From positions 2,728,001 to 2,792,000 of the forward strand of contig NZ_JAUSWY010000001.1 in the NCBI RefSeq assembly GCF_030815585.1: DNA of 64,000 nt, written 5' to 3'. Source of the DNA: Arthrobacter pascens (GTDB lineage Bacteria > Actinomycetota > Actinomycetes > Actinomycetales > Micrococcaceae). The notes beneath the pieces were generated by a model. The model was given only the letters and a program-made list of their open reading frames with translations, did not search any database and was not told the DNA's origin. Shown one piece after another: positions 54,001-62,850 of the stretch; within the stretch, counting starts at the first letter, position 1; each line of letters opens with the position of its first letter. Both the position numbers and the translations under genes were made by a program.

Positions 54001-54276
54001 ATGGGTTTTCTTGCTTGGATTATTCTCGGCCTCATAGTAGGGGCCATCGTCAAGGCTGTCATGCCCGGCAAAGTGGGCGGCGGCTGGGTCACCAGCCTGG
54101 TACTCGGCGTGGTTGGTGCGATTGTGGGCGGCTGGATCGGAAGCCTTCTTTTCGCCAGGGGCGATCTCGCCTTCTTTGATCTGGGCACCTGGATCCTTGC
54201 GATCATTGGCGGCCTGCTAGTGGCCGGCATTTATGGCGCCATCACGGGACGCAGCGGGAGCACCCGCGCGCCCTGA
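54001..54276 (+). CDS. GlsB/YeaQ/YmgE-family membrane protein
   Basis: A 91-residue small membrane protein. GFLAWIILGLIVGAIVKAVMPG at the start, GWVTSLVLGVVGAIVGGWIG in the middle and TWILAIIGGLLVAGIYGAI at the end form three glycine-rich helices. These are transglycosylase-associated/GlsB proteins, linked to general or alkaline-shock stress, though the precise job is unknown. GGAGGAG lies 6 bases before ATG 54001. A strong terminator follows. Confidence 0.9.
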   Translation: MGFLAWIILGLIVGAIVKAVMPGKVGGGWVTSLVLGVVGAIVGGWIGSLLFARGDLAFFDLGTWILAIIGGLLVAGIYGAITGRSGSTRAP

Positions 54277-54308
54277 TTCCCGACTTCCTACCTGAGTTTC
54301 AACAGCAA

Positions 54309-54342
54309 GGGCCCCGGAGATGTAGCCGGGGCCCTGCCTTTT
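54309..54342 (+). terminator. rho-independent terminator of the GlsB-type gene
   Basis: Stem GGGCCCCGG (54309-54317) and CCGGGGCCC (54326-54334), 8-base loop, followed by TGCCTTTT. Confidence 0.88.
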
Positions 54343-54357
54343 AAGTCTGCCTGGTGC

Positions 54358-55269
54358 CTACCCCGAAGCCGGTGCGCGGCCCTGCTGGGACCGTGCACTT
54401 GCATAGAGGCAAACGGTCGCTGCGGTGCCAAGGTTGAGGCTCTCCGCCGCCCCATAGACAGGCACCGCCACCCGGTGGTCAGCCAACGCCAGCTCGACTT
54501 CAGAGAGTCCCTGGGCCTCGTTACCGAAGAGCCACGCCGTGGGGTTCTCCAGCGCATACGCGGACCCTGTACCCGACACCGCCATACGACGGGCAGCGTT
54601 TTCGTCCTGGAGGACGTCCAGGTTGAGGTCTCCATATCCGTCCGCCGCCAGAAGGCCTATCCCCCGCGTCCTGCAGGCGGCGGCCACTTCATCGATGTCC
54701 GCACCGAGGACCACTGGAAGGTGGAAAAGCGAACCGGCCGTGGAACGGACTGCCTTGGGGTTGTAGATGTCCACGCTCGATCCTGTGAGGACCACTGCGT
54801 CGGCGCCGGCGGCATCCGCAGCACGCAGCACCGTCCCGGCGTTCCCGGGGTCCCTGACCTGGCACAGGACGGCGATCAGGCGCGGGCCGGCGTCGAGCAC
54901 TTCTTCCAGGCTGACGTCCACGAAGCCGCACACGGCAATAATCCCTTGGGGGTTCACGGTGTCAGCCATGGCGGCCAGCACGTCATCCGTGGCCAGCCGG
55001 GCGTTAGTGCCCGCAGCCAAATCATCAAATTCCGGGAACCGGTCAAGGCATGCTTCGCTGGCGAAAACCTCATGCACCACGCCCGGCGCCCCAGCCGCGA
55101 GCCTCTGCTGGTGCAGCCGCAGGGCTTCGCGCACGGACTGCGGGCCCTCAGCCAGGAACTGTCCCCGCTTTAAACGGGCCGGGCGCCCGGCAAGCTTCGC
55201 CACGTCCCTGACCCGATCAGCTCGGGGGTTGGACAGTGGAAAATCTTGCGGGCGCCCGGTTTCGTTCAT
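54358..55269 (-). CDS. TrmH-family (SPOUT) RNA 2'-O-methyltransferase
   Basis: A 303-residue SpoU/TrmH methyltransferase. Motif 1 is VAVLCQVRDPGNAGTVLRAA, motif 2 AWLFGNEAQGLSE, and motif 3 VPVYGAAESLNLGTAA. The N-terminal part (SNPRADRVRDVAKL, RKGQFLAEGPQSVREAL-like) is the substrate-binding extension. The equivalent gene downstream of rplT in M. tuberculosis is called tsnR. Target could be 23S rRNA or tRNA. ATG 55269 lacks a clear ribosome site. Confidence 0.9.
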   Translation of the reverse strand: MNETGRPQDFPLSNPRADRVRDVAKLAGRPARLKRGQFLAEGPQSVREALRLHQQRLAAGAPGVVHEVFASEACLDRFPEFDDLAAGTNARLATDDVLAAMADTVNPQGIIAVCGFVDVSLEEVLDAGPRLIAVLCQVRDPGNAGTVLRAADAAGADAVVLTGSSVDIYNPKAVRSTAGSLFHLPVVLGADIDEVAAACRTRGIGLLAADGYGDLNLDVLQDENAARRMAVSGTGSAYALENPTAWLFGNEAQGLSEVELALADHRVAVPVYGAAESLNLGTAATVCLYASARSQQGRAPASG

Positions 55270-55335
55270 ATAAGAACTTTAGTGTCTCTTGCCACCAGTC
55301 CTTGAACGACTACCTGTACAGGCAGTGGCCGGCTG

Positions 55336-55803
55336 TTACTTGGCAGCTGCCTCAGCGGCAGGCTTCTTGGCAGCAGGCTTCTTGGCGGCAGGCTTCTTGG
55401 CAGCCTTCGGCGCTGCTTCAGCCTGGACGGCCGGAGCGGACGTGTCGGCGGGCAGGGAATCCTTGGCAATCTTCACCAGAGCGGCGAAGGCGTTGGCGTC
55501 GGAAACAGCCAGCTCGGCGAGCATGCGGCGGTCAACCTCAACCTCGGCGGCCTTGAGCCCCTGGATCAGACGGTTGTAGGTGAGGCCGTTCGCGCGGGAT
55601 GCAGCGTTGATGCGCTGGATCCACAGGCGGCGGAAGTCGCCCTTCTTCTTCTTACGGTCACCGTAGCTGTACACAAACGAGTGCAGCAGCTGCTCTTTGG
55701 CCTTGCGGTACAGGCGTGAGCGCTGTCCCCGGTAGCCCTTTGCGCGTTCGAGGATAACCCTGCGCTTCTTGTGGGCGTTTACCGCCCTCTTCACACGTGC
55801 CAC
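55336..55803 (-). CDS. rplT: 50S ribosomal protein L20, with C-terminal extension
   Basis: A 155-residue L20. The first 118 residues are standard ([60 protein letters not shown]). Residues about 120-155 form an Ala/Lys/Pro-rich tail with [15 protein letters not shown] repeats, found in Arthrobacter-type L20. Start GTG 55803 with AAGGAG 7 bases upstream. Binds 23S domain I early in assembly and represses its own operon in other bacteria. Confidence 0.95.
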   Translation of the reverse strand: MARVKRAVNAHKKRRVILERAKGYRGQRSRLYRKAKEQLLHSFVYSYGDRKKKKGDFRRLWIQRINAASRANGLTYNRLIQGLKAAEVEVDRRMLAELAVSDANAFAALVKIAKDSLPADTSAPAVQAEAAPKAAKKPAAKKPAAKKPAAEAAAK

Positions 55804-55921
55804 GTGCGTACTCCTTCAGAATTCTGATCCCAAGCGTCTACTGCCGGTAACCCGGCCGGCCTGAGAAGCCTTTTTGGTAGTTGACTGCTGCCGGGTGGCA
55901 AACAGTCAGAAAACTTGGAAA
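55804..55921 (-). other. rpmI-rplT intergenic segment
   Basis: 118 bases between rpmI and rplT, longer than usual. It holds a GGCCGGCCGGG-rich potential hairpin (55845-55862) and the rplT ribosome site. No gene. It could be a target for L20 binding, but nothing proves it. Confidence 0.4.
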
Positions 55922-56116
55922 TTAGATGCCGAGCATCTTCCGGATGACCTTGGCGTCGCCCTTGAAGACGATCTTGTCGCCGGCAAGGCGACGTGTCAGC
56001 CTGGAGGACTTGTGCTCGAGGTAGTGGCGGCGGTTGGCCTGCTGGCGGCGCAGCTTGCCGCTGCCTGTCAGCTTGAAGCGCTTCTTAGCACCACTGTGGG
56101 TCTTCATCTTCGGCAT
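55922..56116 (-). CDS. rpmI: 50S ribosomal protein L35
   Basis: A 64-residue L35 with the standard [20 protein letters not shown] start, [15 protein letters not shown] and the ending MLGI. AAGGAG lies 10 bases before the ATG. Normal length. Confidence 0.97.
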   Translation of the reverse strand: MPKMKTHSGAKKRFKLTGSGKLRRQQANRRHYLEHKSSRLTRRLAGDKIVFKGDAKVIRKMLGI

Positions 56117-56233
56117 GGGAACCGATCTCCTTACGTATCCACAGACATTGTCTGCAGTTCTTTCGTGCAGCCACCCCTGCGGGCGGCGTGCTGGTTGCTT
56201 ACTGCGGGAGGACAGACCTCCAGCAGCTTTGAA

Positions 56234-57328
56234 CTAGGTGGTCTTCTTGCTGGCGGGCTTCGGCGCCGCCTTGGGGGCGGGCCTTGCAGCTGGCTTTGGG
56301 GCTGCAGGCCTGGCCACCGGCTTCGGAGGCGAGGGAACTGCGGCTGGCCTCGGAGCTGCGGGCGCCGGGGCGGGTGCAGCTTCCGCCGGCTTAGCAGCTT
56401 CCGCCGGCTTAGCAGCAGCAGGTGCCTTGGCAGCGGGCGGCGCAGCCTTGGGAGCCTCGCGCTTGGGAGCGGCAGTCTTCGGAGCGGCCTGCTTGGGTGC
56501 TTCCTTCGGTGCGACTTCCTCGACCGGAGTCTCAGCAGCAGTGGCCACCTCAATAGCGGAAGCCTCAGCGGCCGGTTCAGCCACCGCGGCTTCGGCCGGG
56601 GCGGCCTCAACTGCGGCGGGCTCCTCGGATTCGGGTGCCTCGGTTTCCGGCTCGGTGGTGATGGCGAAACCCTCCGGGAGAAGATCCGCCAGAGACTGCG
56701 TCAGCGGTGCCTGCTCGTCGCCGGAGACGTCGATTCGGCCGCCCGAAGCCTTCGCTTCGTTCTGCGCCTTTGCTTCTGCGCGCTGCGTCGCACGGCGTGC
56801 TTCAGCCTTGGCCTCGGCCTTGTTCTTAAGCGGCCCCACGACCATCACCATGTTGCGGCCATCGATGCGCGGGCTTGATTCAACTACGCCCACGTCTGCA
56901 ACGTCGTCCGCAAAGCGCTGGAGCAGGCGGATGCCCATCTCCGGACGCTGCTGCTCGCGGCCGCGGAACTGGATCATGGCCTTCACCTTGTCGCCGGCGC
57001 CGAGGAAGCGCAGTGCATGTCCGCGCTTGGTCTCGTAGTCGTGGGTGTCGATCTTCAGGCGGAAGCGGATTTCCTTCAGAACAGTGTTGGTCTGGTTCTT
57101 CCGGGCTTCACGTGCCTTGACGGCGGCCTCGTACTTGTACTTGCCGAAGTCCATCAGCTTGCACACCGGAGGCTTCGCCTGCGGTGCAACTTCAACGAGA
57201 TCAAGATCGGACTCGGCAGCCAAACGCAGGGCATCCTCAATACGGACGATTCCTACCTGTTCACCTGCAGGGCCGACCAGCCGCACCTCGGGGACGCGGA
57301 TACGCTCATTGATTCTTGGCTCGCTAAT
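56234..57328 (-). CDS. infC: translation initiation factor IF-3, with long C-terminal extension
   Basis: A 364-residue IF-3. The N domain ([44 protein letters not shown]) and C domain ([47 protein letters not shown]) end near residue 185. Another 180 residues of Ala/Pro/Glu then Ala/Pro/Lys repeats follow. The start is ATT at 57326-57328: AGGAG lies 7 bases upstream and reading from ATT gives exactly the conserved N terminus, whereas no ATG or GTG does. A rare start codon is the basis of autoregulation of infC in E. coli. Confidence 0.92.
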   Translation of the reverse strand: MSEPRINERIRVPEVRLVGPAGEQVGIVRIEDALRLAAESDLDLVEVAPQAKPPVCKLMDFGKYKYEAAVKAREARKNQTNTVLKEIRFRLKIDTHDYETKRGHALRFLGAGDKVKAMIQFRGREQQRPEMGIRLLQRFADDVADVGVVESSPRIDGRNMVMVVGPLKNKAEAKAEARRATQRAEAKAQNEAKASGGRIDVSGDEQAPLTQSLADLLPEGFAITTEPETEAPESEEPAAVEAAPAEAAVAEPAAEASAIEVATAAETPVEEVAPKEAPKQAAPKTAAPKREAPKAAPPAAKAPAAAKPAEAAKPAEAAPAPAPAAPRPAAVPSPPKPVARPAAPKPAARPAPKAAPKPASKKTT

Positions 57329-57329
57329 G

Positions 57330-57590
57330 TTAAAGCTCCTGTGATTGTTGTGGGTATTCCACCGACAAAATAGAGAAGGCCCCCAATTGCCGGAGCAATC
57401 GAAGGCCTCAAAGATCGGATGTACTGGCCTCTTCAGAGGCTGCACGCATGTCCCCCGGCGTACGCCTGGGGTAATGCCCGACCGGTACCCGGCAACCTTG
57501 CTTCCCTGGAATTGCTTCCGGTGGAAATCGGCTGACGCGGGTGGGAGAGAACTCCGCTTGCAAACTGCATGCCATTCTACAGAAAAAATC
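57330..57590 (-). promoter_or_regulatory. infC leader with attenuator-like hairpin
   Basis: About 250 bases precede infC. On the minus strand GGCCTTCGATTGC and GCAATTGGGGGCC (complements near 57379-57408) form a strong hairpin followed by TTCTCTATTTT, which looks like an intrinsic terminator upstream of infC. A preceding GCCTCTGAAGAGGC hairpin (57423-57442) may be an alternative structure. A -10-like TAGAAT (complement 57574-57579) could start the leader. This fits attenuation control of the infC-rpmI-rplT operon, as L20 leaders do elsewhere, but the pairing was judged by eye. Confidence 0.5.
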
Positions 57591-57673
57591 CCTCGCAGCG
57601 CATCTTGGCGCCGGTTGGGGATCATTCACAGCAAAATAACGACATTCAGTCGGTCTGTGACAAGCTTACCAGT

Positions 57674-58060
57674 ATGAGTACCCCAGACAGTAATTCACAC
57701 GTTTTCGCGCCCGCAGACACCCGGGGCGACGTGTCAGAACAGATCCGCGACATCTCCGAAGTGCCGGCCATTGAGGTCATCACCACGGCCGCCGTCCACC
57801 TTATGAGCGCAGCAGCCGTGAAGCTTGGCCTGGCAGCCGAGGACAACGCCGAGGAGCTCAAGGACCTGGATGAGGCCCGCAAGCTCATCACCGCCCTCGC
57901 CGGGCTGGTGACCGCTGCGGCACCTGAGATCGGTTCCCAGCATGCCGGTCCTTTGCGCGACGGCCTCCGGTCGCTCCAGCTTGCCTTCCGTGAAGAGTCC
58001 ATCATCCCGGACGCTCCAGGCAAGGGTCCGGGCGAGAAGTACACCGGCGCTGTTAACTAG
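57674..58060 (+). CDS. DUF1844-family protein
   Basis: A 128-residue DUF1844 protein. The core IRDISEVPAIEVITTAAVHL, MSAAAVKLGLA and DLDEARKLITALAGLVTAAA is characteristic. The C-terminal KGPGEKYTGAVN is variable. ATG 57674 gives the expected start, although the ribosome site is poor; the longer reading to 57569 overlaps the infC promoter. Divergent from infC, as in many actinobacteria. Function unknown. Confidence 0.85.
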   Translation: MSTPDSNSHVFAPADTRGDVSEQIRDISEVPAIEVITTAAVHLMSAAAVKLGLAAEDNAEELKDLDEARKLITALAGLVTAAAPEIGSQHAGPLRDGLRSLQLAFREESIIPDAPGKGPGEKYTGAVN

Positions 58061-58087
58061 GCGCACAAGGGACTCCGCGTTAATTAC

Positions 58088-58127
58088 GACGGCGGCGGGC
58101 GGGCCACACGGTCTGCCCGCCGTCGTC
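58088..58127 (+). terminator. GC-rich hairpin after the DUF1844 gene
   Basis: GACGGCGGCGGGCGGGC and GCCCGCCGTCGTC form a GC-rich stem. It is followed by GTTT. With the palindrome at 58133-58176 it gives a double hairpin between convergent genes. Confidence 0.55.
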
Positions 58128-58132
58128 GTCGT

Positions 58133-58176
58133 TTCCCTGAGTTTTTGTCCAGATATCTGGACAAAAACTCAGGGAA
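58133..58176. terminator. perfect 44-bp palindrome, two-way terminator candidate
   Basis: Arms of 22 bases, TTCCCTGAGTTTTTGTCC and on to AGAT, then its exact complement; the centre is GATATC. Both strands carry a TTTTT/AAAAA run within the stem. It lies between the DUF1844 gene (plus) and the MFS gene (minus), 12 bases from the MFS stop. Confidence 0.75.
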
Positions 58177-58188
58177 GGTCAGGGCCAG

Positions 58189-59496
58189 TCAGACGGCCGA
58201 GCGGCGCCGCCTGCGCGCCTGCAGCAGCAGCCCCACCAGGCACAGCGCCACACCGGCCACTCCCACGGATACAAATCCGCCGGAGGATCCGATGCCGTCA
58301 ATGAAGACACCAGCCAGGGGTGCCCCGAGCGCCACGCCTCCGGTCAGGGCGGAGCCATACCAGCCCATCGCTTCGCCCCGCCGTCCCTCGTCCACGAGCT
58401 CTGCCACTTTTTCAGACGCGGCCGAGAGCACGGGCGCGCACAGCAGGCCGGGCAGGAGGGACAAAAGGGCCAGCGTCCAGGTGTCGTGGGCGAATCCCAT
58501 CGGGATAGTCAGGGCCGCCATTCCCAGCAACAGAACAATGGGCGAAACGGGGCGGTGCATGGCACCATAAATCAGCCCTCCCACCACGGATGCCGCACAC
58601 CAAAAGAGGAAGACGATTCCGATCTCTCCCTGGTGTCCGCCGGTTTCCAAGGCTGCGACGATGCCCACGTCCGTGCCGCTCAGCACCATTCCCGCACCCG
58701 CGGCAACCGCGAAAACCGCGGCTACGGTGGCTGTGAACCAGGTAAAATTGTGCGCCATCCTGTGCCGGAGCCCGGCGCGTCCGTCCGCTGCGGATCCACG
58801 TGCTCCGGCAGGGGCGAGTTCTGCAGCAGCGCCTTGGAGGTGGGCGGGCGCGGCGGATACCACTGCCGCTTCCGCCGCGTGTTGCTGATCGGCTGCACAG
58901 TCGGCGGTTCGGACGGTGCTGCGGGTGGGTGGATTGAACCACATGAGGAACAGCCCGGCCAGTGACGTTGACACCCCCACCACAGTGAGCCCCAGTACGG
59001 TGAAGCCGCTGGTCGCCACGACAGCTCCCGCAGCAGGTCCGATCATAAACACCACCTCGGTGGTGATGGCGTCAAGGGCGAAGGCGGTGCGCCGCTGGTC
59101 GCCGTCGGCCAGGATTCCGAGGGACTGGCGCACCACACTGAAGATCGGCAGGGTCAGCAGTCCGCCGATGAACACGAGCGGCAGCAGCCATTCGTAGGAC
59201 ACGTGCGGAACGGCCGACCAAATAATGGTTTCTGACACCACGGATGGGATCAGGGCCTTGCGCAGGCCTACGGTGTCAACCCGGCGTCCCCGCCACGGTG
59301 CACCCACGGCGATGCCGATTGTCATCACAGCGGCCGCCGCTCCTGCCGCGGCATAGCCTTGGTCAAGTGTGAGGACAATGTGCAGGGTCAGCAGCACACC
59401 TGCCGCCGAATGCGGTATGCGGGCAATCATGCCGACCAGAAGCAGCCGCCTGATGGGCCGCACCGCCAGCAGCTCCCGGTATAGAGCGAAGTTCAC
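58189..59496 (-). CDS. MFS transporter
   Basis: A 435-residue transporter with about 12 helices. The N-terminal half has LLLVGMIARIPHSAAGVLLTL and GAPWRGRRVDTVGLRKA (A-like motif); the middle loop (about 200-245) is long and Ala-rich with a QQHAAEAA segment. No diagnostic substrate motif. GTG 59496 has AAGGA 5 bases upstream. Substrate unknown; typical of drug-efflux-like proteins. Confidence 0.83.
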   Translation of the reverse strand: MNFALYRELLAVRPIRRLLLVGMIARIPHSAAGVLLTLHIVLTLDQGYAAAGAAAAVMTIGIAVGAPWRGRRVDTVGLRKALIPSVVSETIIWSAVPHVSYEWLLPLVFIGGLLTLPIFSVVRQSLGILADGDQRRTAFALDAITTEVVFMIGPAAGAVVATSGFTVLGLTVVGVSTSLAGLFLMWFNPPTRSTVRTADCAADQQHAAEAAVVSAAPAHLQGAAAELAPAGARGSAADGRAGLRHRMAHNFTWFTATVAAVFAVAAGAGMVLSGTDVGIVAALETGGHQGEIGIVFLFWCAASVVGGLIYGAMHRPVSPIVLLLGMAALTIPMGFAHDTWTLALLSLLPGLLCAPVLSAASEKVAELVDEGRRGEAMGWYGSALTGGVALGAPLAGVFIDGIGSSGGFVSVGVAGVALCLVGLLLQARRRRRSAV

Positions 59497-59550
59497 GGAA
59501 ATCCTTTGGTCTGCCGCCGGCAGCGCGGGGATCTCCCGGCTGACCGTCGG

Positions 59551-60447
59551 CTACTGTGCTGCGCGCCTCAACTTGATTTCGATCGAGTCAACCCGCTCAC
59601 CAAACAATACATTCCGGGACCACACGGACTGCAGCCCTGTCACCAACTCCTGGACCGCGGCGGAGTCAAGCCCGTCCTCGAGGTACAGCACCACCTGAAG
59701 TTCGGGACCGGCACCTCCGCCTGGCAGTTGGGCGCCGGTACCGGAGGCCGTGGGGACGCCCGAGCCGGGCAGGAGCGCGATGTTTCGGACAGCAGGGAAT
59801 CCTGCTGCGGCCGCGGAAACTTCCGCCGCCACCTCCTCGTCGGCGTAGGAAGGGATCCAGCCGTGCTGTTGCGCCAGCGCCCACACTGCCGGCCGGCGCA
59901 CCACAAAGGTGACGTCCGAGCCCGGATCGAGGACCAGGAGTTCGGCCCCCTCCGCCACTGCAGAGAGTGCAGCACGGGCGGCGTACACGGCTACGGGCCG
60001 CGCTCCGGGGTGCCACGCAGCCAGTGCGGCAGCGGACGTGAAAGCCGGAATGGCAGTCCTGCCGTCGGCAGCCTTGAGGGTGACCAGCGCCATGTCCGCC
60101 TGTTTGTCCGCTGACAGGCCGCCTGCGCCCTCCGCCTCCTCAGCGAGCTGGGCAATGACCGGGATGAACACCCGGGCTGTGGCCAGTGAAGCCACCACGG
60201 CCGCTTCATCGCCGGTGCCGTCAAGAAGGCCGCGGACGGCGGTGACGTATCCGGCGTCGGCCGTGCCGTCGTCGTCCTCGAAGTTGTGGATCTTGCCGTC
60301 GTCTCCGGCCAGGCTCCGGCCCGCCCACGGTTGGCCTGCCGAGTCGGCAGGACCTCCGGCGCCTGCCAGGGCGGCTGCTATGTGTCCGGGAAGGTGGCGT
60401 GGTGCGGGGCCGTTTCCGGCCGCCTGCCCCTTGCCACTGGAGTCCAC
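59551..60447 (-). CDS. SseB-family protein
   Basis: A 298-residue protein with the SseB N-terminal-like domain: an AASVATARVFIPVIAQLAEE-like segment, DMALVTLKAADGRTAIPAFTS, ARPVAVYAARAALSAVAEGAELLVLDPGS. The C-terminal half resembles a second SseB/YneR-like region. Start GTG 60447. It directly follows priA (9 bases), an order found in Micrococcaceae. SseB-domain proteins have no clear enzymatic role outside type III secretion. Confidence 0.75.
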   Translation of the reverse strand: MDSSGKGQAAGNGPAPRHLPGHIAAALAGAGGPADSAGQPWAGRSLAGDDGKIHNFEDDDGTADAGYVTAVRGLLDGTGDEAAVVASLATARVFIPVIAQLAEEAEGAGGLSADKQADMALVTLKAADGRTAIPAFTSAAALAAWHPGARPVAVYAARAALSAVAEGAELLVLDPGSDVTFVVRRPAVWALAQQHGWIPSYADEEVAAEVSAAAAGFPAVRNIALLPGSGVPTASGTGAQLPGGGAGPELQVVLYLEDGLDSAAVQELVTGLQSVWSRNVLFGERVDSIEIKLRRAAQ

Positions 60448-60456
60448 TGACGCAGC

Positions 60457-61203
60457 CTAGCGGCGGCCGGCGACGTCAAGGGCTTCAGGCAGGGTGAACG
60501 CGCCGGCGTACAGCGCTTTGCCCACAATCGCGCCTTCCACGCCCAGCGGAACCAGGGAACGCAGCACCTTCAGGTCATCGAGGCTGGAGATGCCGCCCGA
60601 GGCCACTACCGGCTTGCCGGTCTTCTCCACCATCTGGCGCAACAGCTCCACGTTGGGCCCCTGCAGCGTGCCGTCCTTGGTGACGTCCGTGACCACGTAG
60701 CGGGCGCAGCCGGCCTCTTCCAGCCGGCCCAGGACCTCCCAGAGGTCCCCGCCTTCTTTGGTCCATCCCCGCCCCGCCAGGGTTCTCCCGCGGACGTCGA
60801 GTCCGACGGCGATCTTGTCGCCGAACCGCTCAATGGCCCGGCGGGTCCAGTCAGGGTTTTCCAGGGCCGCAGTGCCGAGGTTTACCCTCGCCACCCCGAG
60901 GTCCAGCGCCGCCTCAAGCGAATCGTCGTCCCGGAGTCCGCCGGAGAGCTCTACCTTGATGTCCAGCCGTCCCACCACTTCGCGCAGCAGTTCAGCGTTT
61001 GAGCCACGGCCAAACGCAGCGTCCAGGTCCACAAGATGCACCCATTCAGCGCCCTGCTGCTGCCAGTTGAGGGCTGCCTCAAGCGGAGTGCCGTAACTGG
61101 TCTCGCTGCCGGCCTCACCCTGCACCAGCCGGACGGCCTGGCCGTTTACGACGTCGACGGCGGGCAGCAGTTCAAGAACCGGCAGATCGTGTGCGGTGGT
61201 CAT
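60457..61203 (-). CDS. priA: PriA-type phosphoribosyl isomerase (HisA/TrpF)
   Basis: A 248-residue (beta-alpha)8 barrel. [47 protein letters not shown] and the second acid in [16 protein letters not shown] are the active-site segments. In actinobacteria that lack trpF the same protein isomerises both ProFAR (histidine) and PRA (tryptophan), hence PriA; only the histidine role is supported by the neighbours here. ATG 61203. Confidence 0.9.
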   Translation of the reverse strand: MTTAHDLPVLELLPAVDVVNGQAVRLVQGEAGSETSYGTPLEAALNWQQQGAEWVHLVDLDAAFGRGSNAELLREVVGRLDIKVELSGGLRDDDSLEAALDLGVARVNLGTAALENPDWTRRAIERFGDKIAVGLDVRGRTLAGRGWTKEGGDLWEVLGRLEEAGCARYVVTDVTKDGTLQGPNVELLRQMVEKTGKPVVASGGISSLDDLKVLRSLVPLGVEGAIVGKALYAGAFTLPEALDVAGRR

Positions 61204-61262
61204 CTCAAATCCTCAGTGTGTAGCGGCAGTGGTTTTAGGACTGGCGGCTGGATGGCAGGTGG

Positions 61263-61421
61263 CTAGCTGCCCGGCAGGGTCAGCAGGTAGGCGGCAAGCA
61301 GCGACATGCCGGCCAAGGTGTAGAAACCGATCTGGGTCCAGAGGGGTTTGTGCTGCTGCCTGAAGGACAGGGCGCCGCCCACAAGGAGACCGGCGAGGCC
61401 CATCAGGACAATCGACCACAT
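61263..61421 (-). CDS. 52-residue membrane protein between hisH and priA
   Basis: A small gene: ATG at 61421 directly after the TAG stop of hisH (TAGATG), 52 residues, stop TAG at 61263. The product has two hydrophobic helices (WSIVLMGLAGLLVGGALSF and IGFYTLAGMSLLAAYLLTL) joined by RQQHKPLWTQ. Tight coupling to hisH argues that it is expressed. Function unknown. It is too short to appear in many annotations. Confidence 0.75.
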   Translation of the reverse strand: MWSIVLMGLAGLLVGGALSFRQQHKPLWTQIGFYTLAGMSLLAAYLLTLPGS

Positions 61422-62156
61422 CTAGGCGGAACCATCCGTTGATGCGGGCTTACGGAGTCCGTCCACCCAGTTGCGCAGGAGACGGGCCCCGGCATCACCG
61501 GATTTTTCCGGGTGGAACTGGGTGGCGCAGAGCGGCCCGTTCTCCACCGCGGCAATGAACGGGGCACCGTGCTCGGACCAGGTGACCAGCGGCGGAGCCA
61601 TCCGCGGCTGCACCACGTCGAAGTTCCATTCCTGGACGCCGTAGGAGTGAACAAAGTAAAACCGTTCGCCTTCCACTCCCGCGAAGAGCCTCGATCCTTC
61701 GGGGACCTTCACGGTATTCCACCCCATGTGCGGCACTACGTCCGCCGGGAGGAGCTCGACCTTGCCGGGCCACTCCCCCATGCCTTCGGCTTCAGTCCCG
61801 TGCTCAACACCGGCCTCGAACAGCACCTGGAGGCCGACGCAAATGCCCAGGACGGGCCTGCCACCAGCCACGCGCCTGCCGATCAGCCGGATCCCATCCA
61901 CGGCCTTCAGTTCGCGCATCACGGTTTCAAAGGCACCCACGCCCGGCACCACCAGGCCATCCGCGTTGAGCACGTCCTCCGGCTTGGCGCTGAGGATGAC
62001 CTCGGCTCCGGCCCGTTCAAGGGCACGCACAGCAGAGCGGATGTTTCCGGAGCCGTAATCCAGCACCGTGACTGTGGGCTTGCCTTCAAGCGATACCGGT
62101 TTCTTCGAGGCGGCGGGATCTATTACCGCGCCGTCCCGGAGGATCTGGCCGGTCAC
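61422..62156 (-). CDS. hisH: imidazole glycerol phosphate synthase, glutaminase subunit
   Basis: A 244-residue class I amidotransferase that feeds ammonia to HisF. After a 27-residue leader come [20 protein letters not shown], the nucleophile Cys in [14 protein letters not shown], the oxyanion region GVGAFETVM, and the catalytic HPEKSG. hisF itself is not in the window. GTG 62156 overlaps the hisB stop (GTGA). Confidence 0.95.
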   Translation of the reverse strand: MTGQILRDGAVIDPAASKKPVSLEGKPTVTVLDYGSGNIRSAVRALERAGAEVILSAKPEDVLNADGLVVPGVGAFETVMRELKAVDGIRLIGRRVAGGRPVLGICVGLQVLFEAGVEHGTEAEGMGEWPGKVELLPADVVPHMGWNTVKVPEGSRLFAGVEGERFYFVHSYGVQEWNFDVVQPRMAPPLVTWSEHGAPFIAAVENGPLCATQFHPEKSGDAGARLLRNWVDGLRKPASTDGSA

Positions 62157-62779
62157 AACGCACCCTTGGTGGAGGGAATTCCCTCCACACGCGGATCAGG
62201 CTCGACGGCTGCACGCAGGGCGCGGGCGAACGCCTTGAACTGCGCTTCCACAATGTGGTGCGGGTCCCTGCCGGCAATCACGTTCATGTGGAGGCAGATA
62301 CCCGCGTGGAGGGTAATGGCCTCAAACACGTGGCGCGTCAAGGAACCGGTGAAATGGCCACCGATCAGGTGGTATTCCTGTCCGGCAGGCTCGCCGCCGT
62401 GCACCAGATATGGCCGGCCGGAGACATCCACCACCGCGTGCGCCAGCGCCTCATCAAGCGGCACGGTGGCTTCACCGAACCGGCGGATCCCGGCCTTGTT
62501 GCCCAACGCGGTACGAAGGACTTCGCCGAAGGTGATGGCCACGTCCTCCACCGTGTGGTGGACATCAATGTGCGTATCGCCGGTGGCCTTGACCGTCATG
62601 TCAATGAGGGAGTGCTTGCACAGGGCTGTCAGCATGTGGTCGTAGAACGGGACCGATGTGTCGATGTCCGATACGCCGGTGCCGTCGAGGTTGATCTCCA
62701 CAAGCACTGACGATTCACTGGTGGCACGCTCCATGCGTGCGGTCCGGGCCTCGGCAGCATTCGATCCGGTGGAACTCAT
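62153..62779 (-). CDS. hisB: imidazoleglycerol-phosphate dehydratase
   Basis: A 208-residue monofunctional HisB (no phosphatase domain). The manganese-binding His patterns [14 protein letters not shown] and [17 protein letters not shown] are present. ATG 62779 has AAAGGA 10 bases upstream and gives the usual N terminus; the longer reading to 62848 would cross the gap to hisC. Normal length (about 200). Confidence 0.95.
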   Translation of the reverse strand: MSSTGSNAAEARTARMERATSESSVLVEINLDGTGVSDIDTSVPFYDHMLTALCKHSLIDMTVKATGDTHIDVHHTVEDVAITFGEVLRTALGNKAGIRRFGEATVPLDEALAHAVVDVSGRPYLVHGGEPAGQEYHLIGGHFTGSLTRHVFEAITLHAGICLHMNVIAGRDPHHIVEAQFKAFARALRAAVEPDPRVEGIPSTKGAL

Positions 62780-62850
62780 GGTCTGATGTCCTTTAGGAGA
62801 AGGAGTATAGGAGCAGTAACGCAGGCGCTTACAGCGCCGGTAACTCAAGT

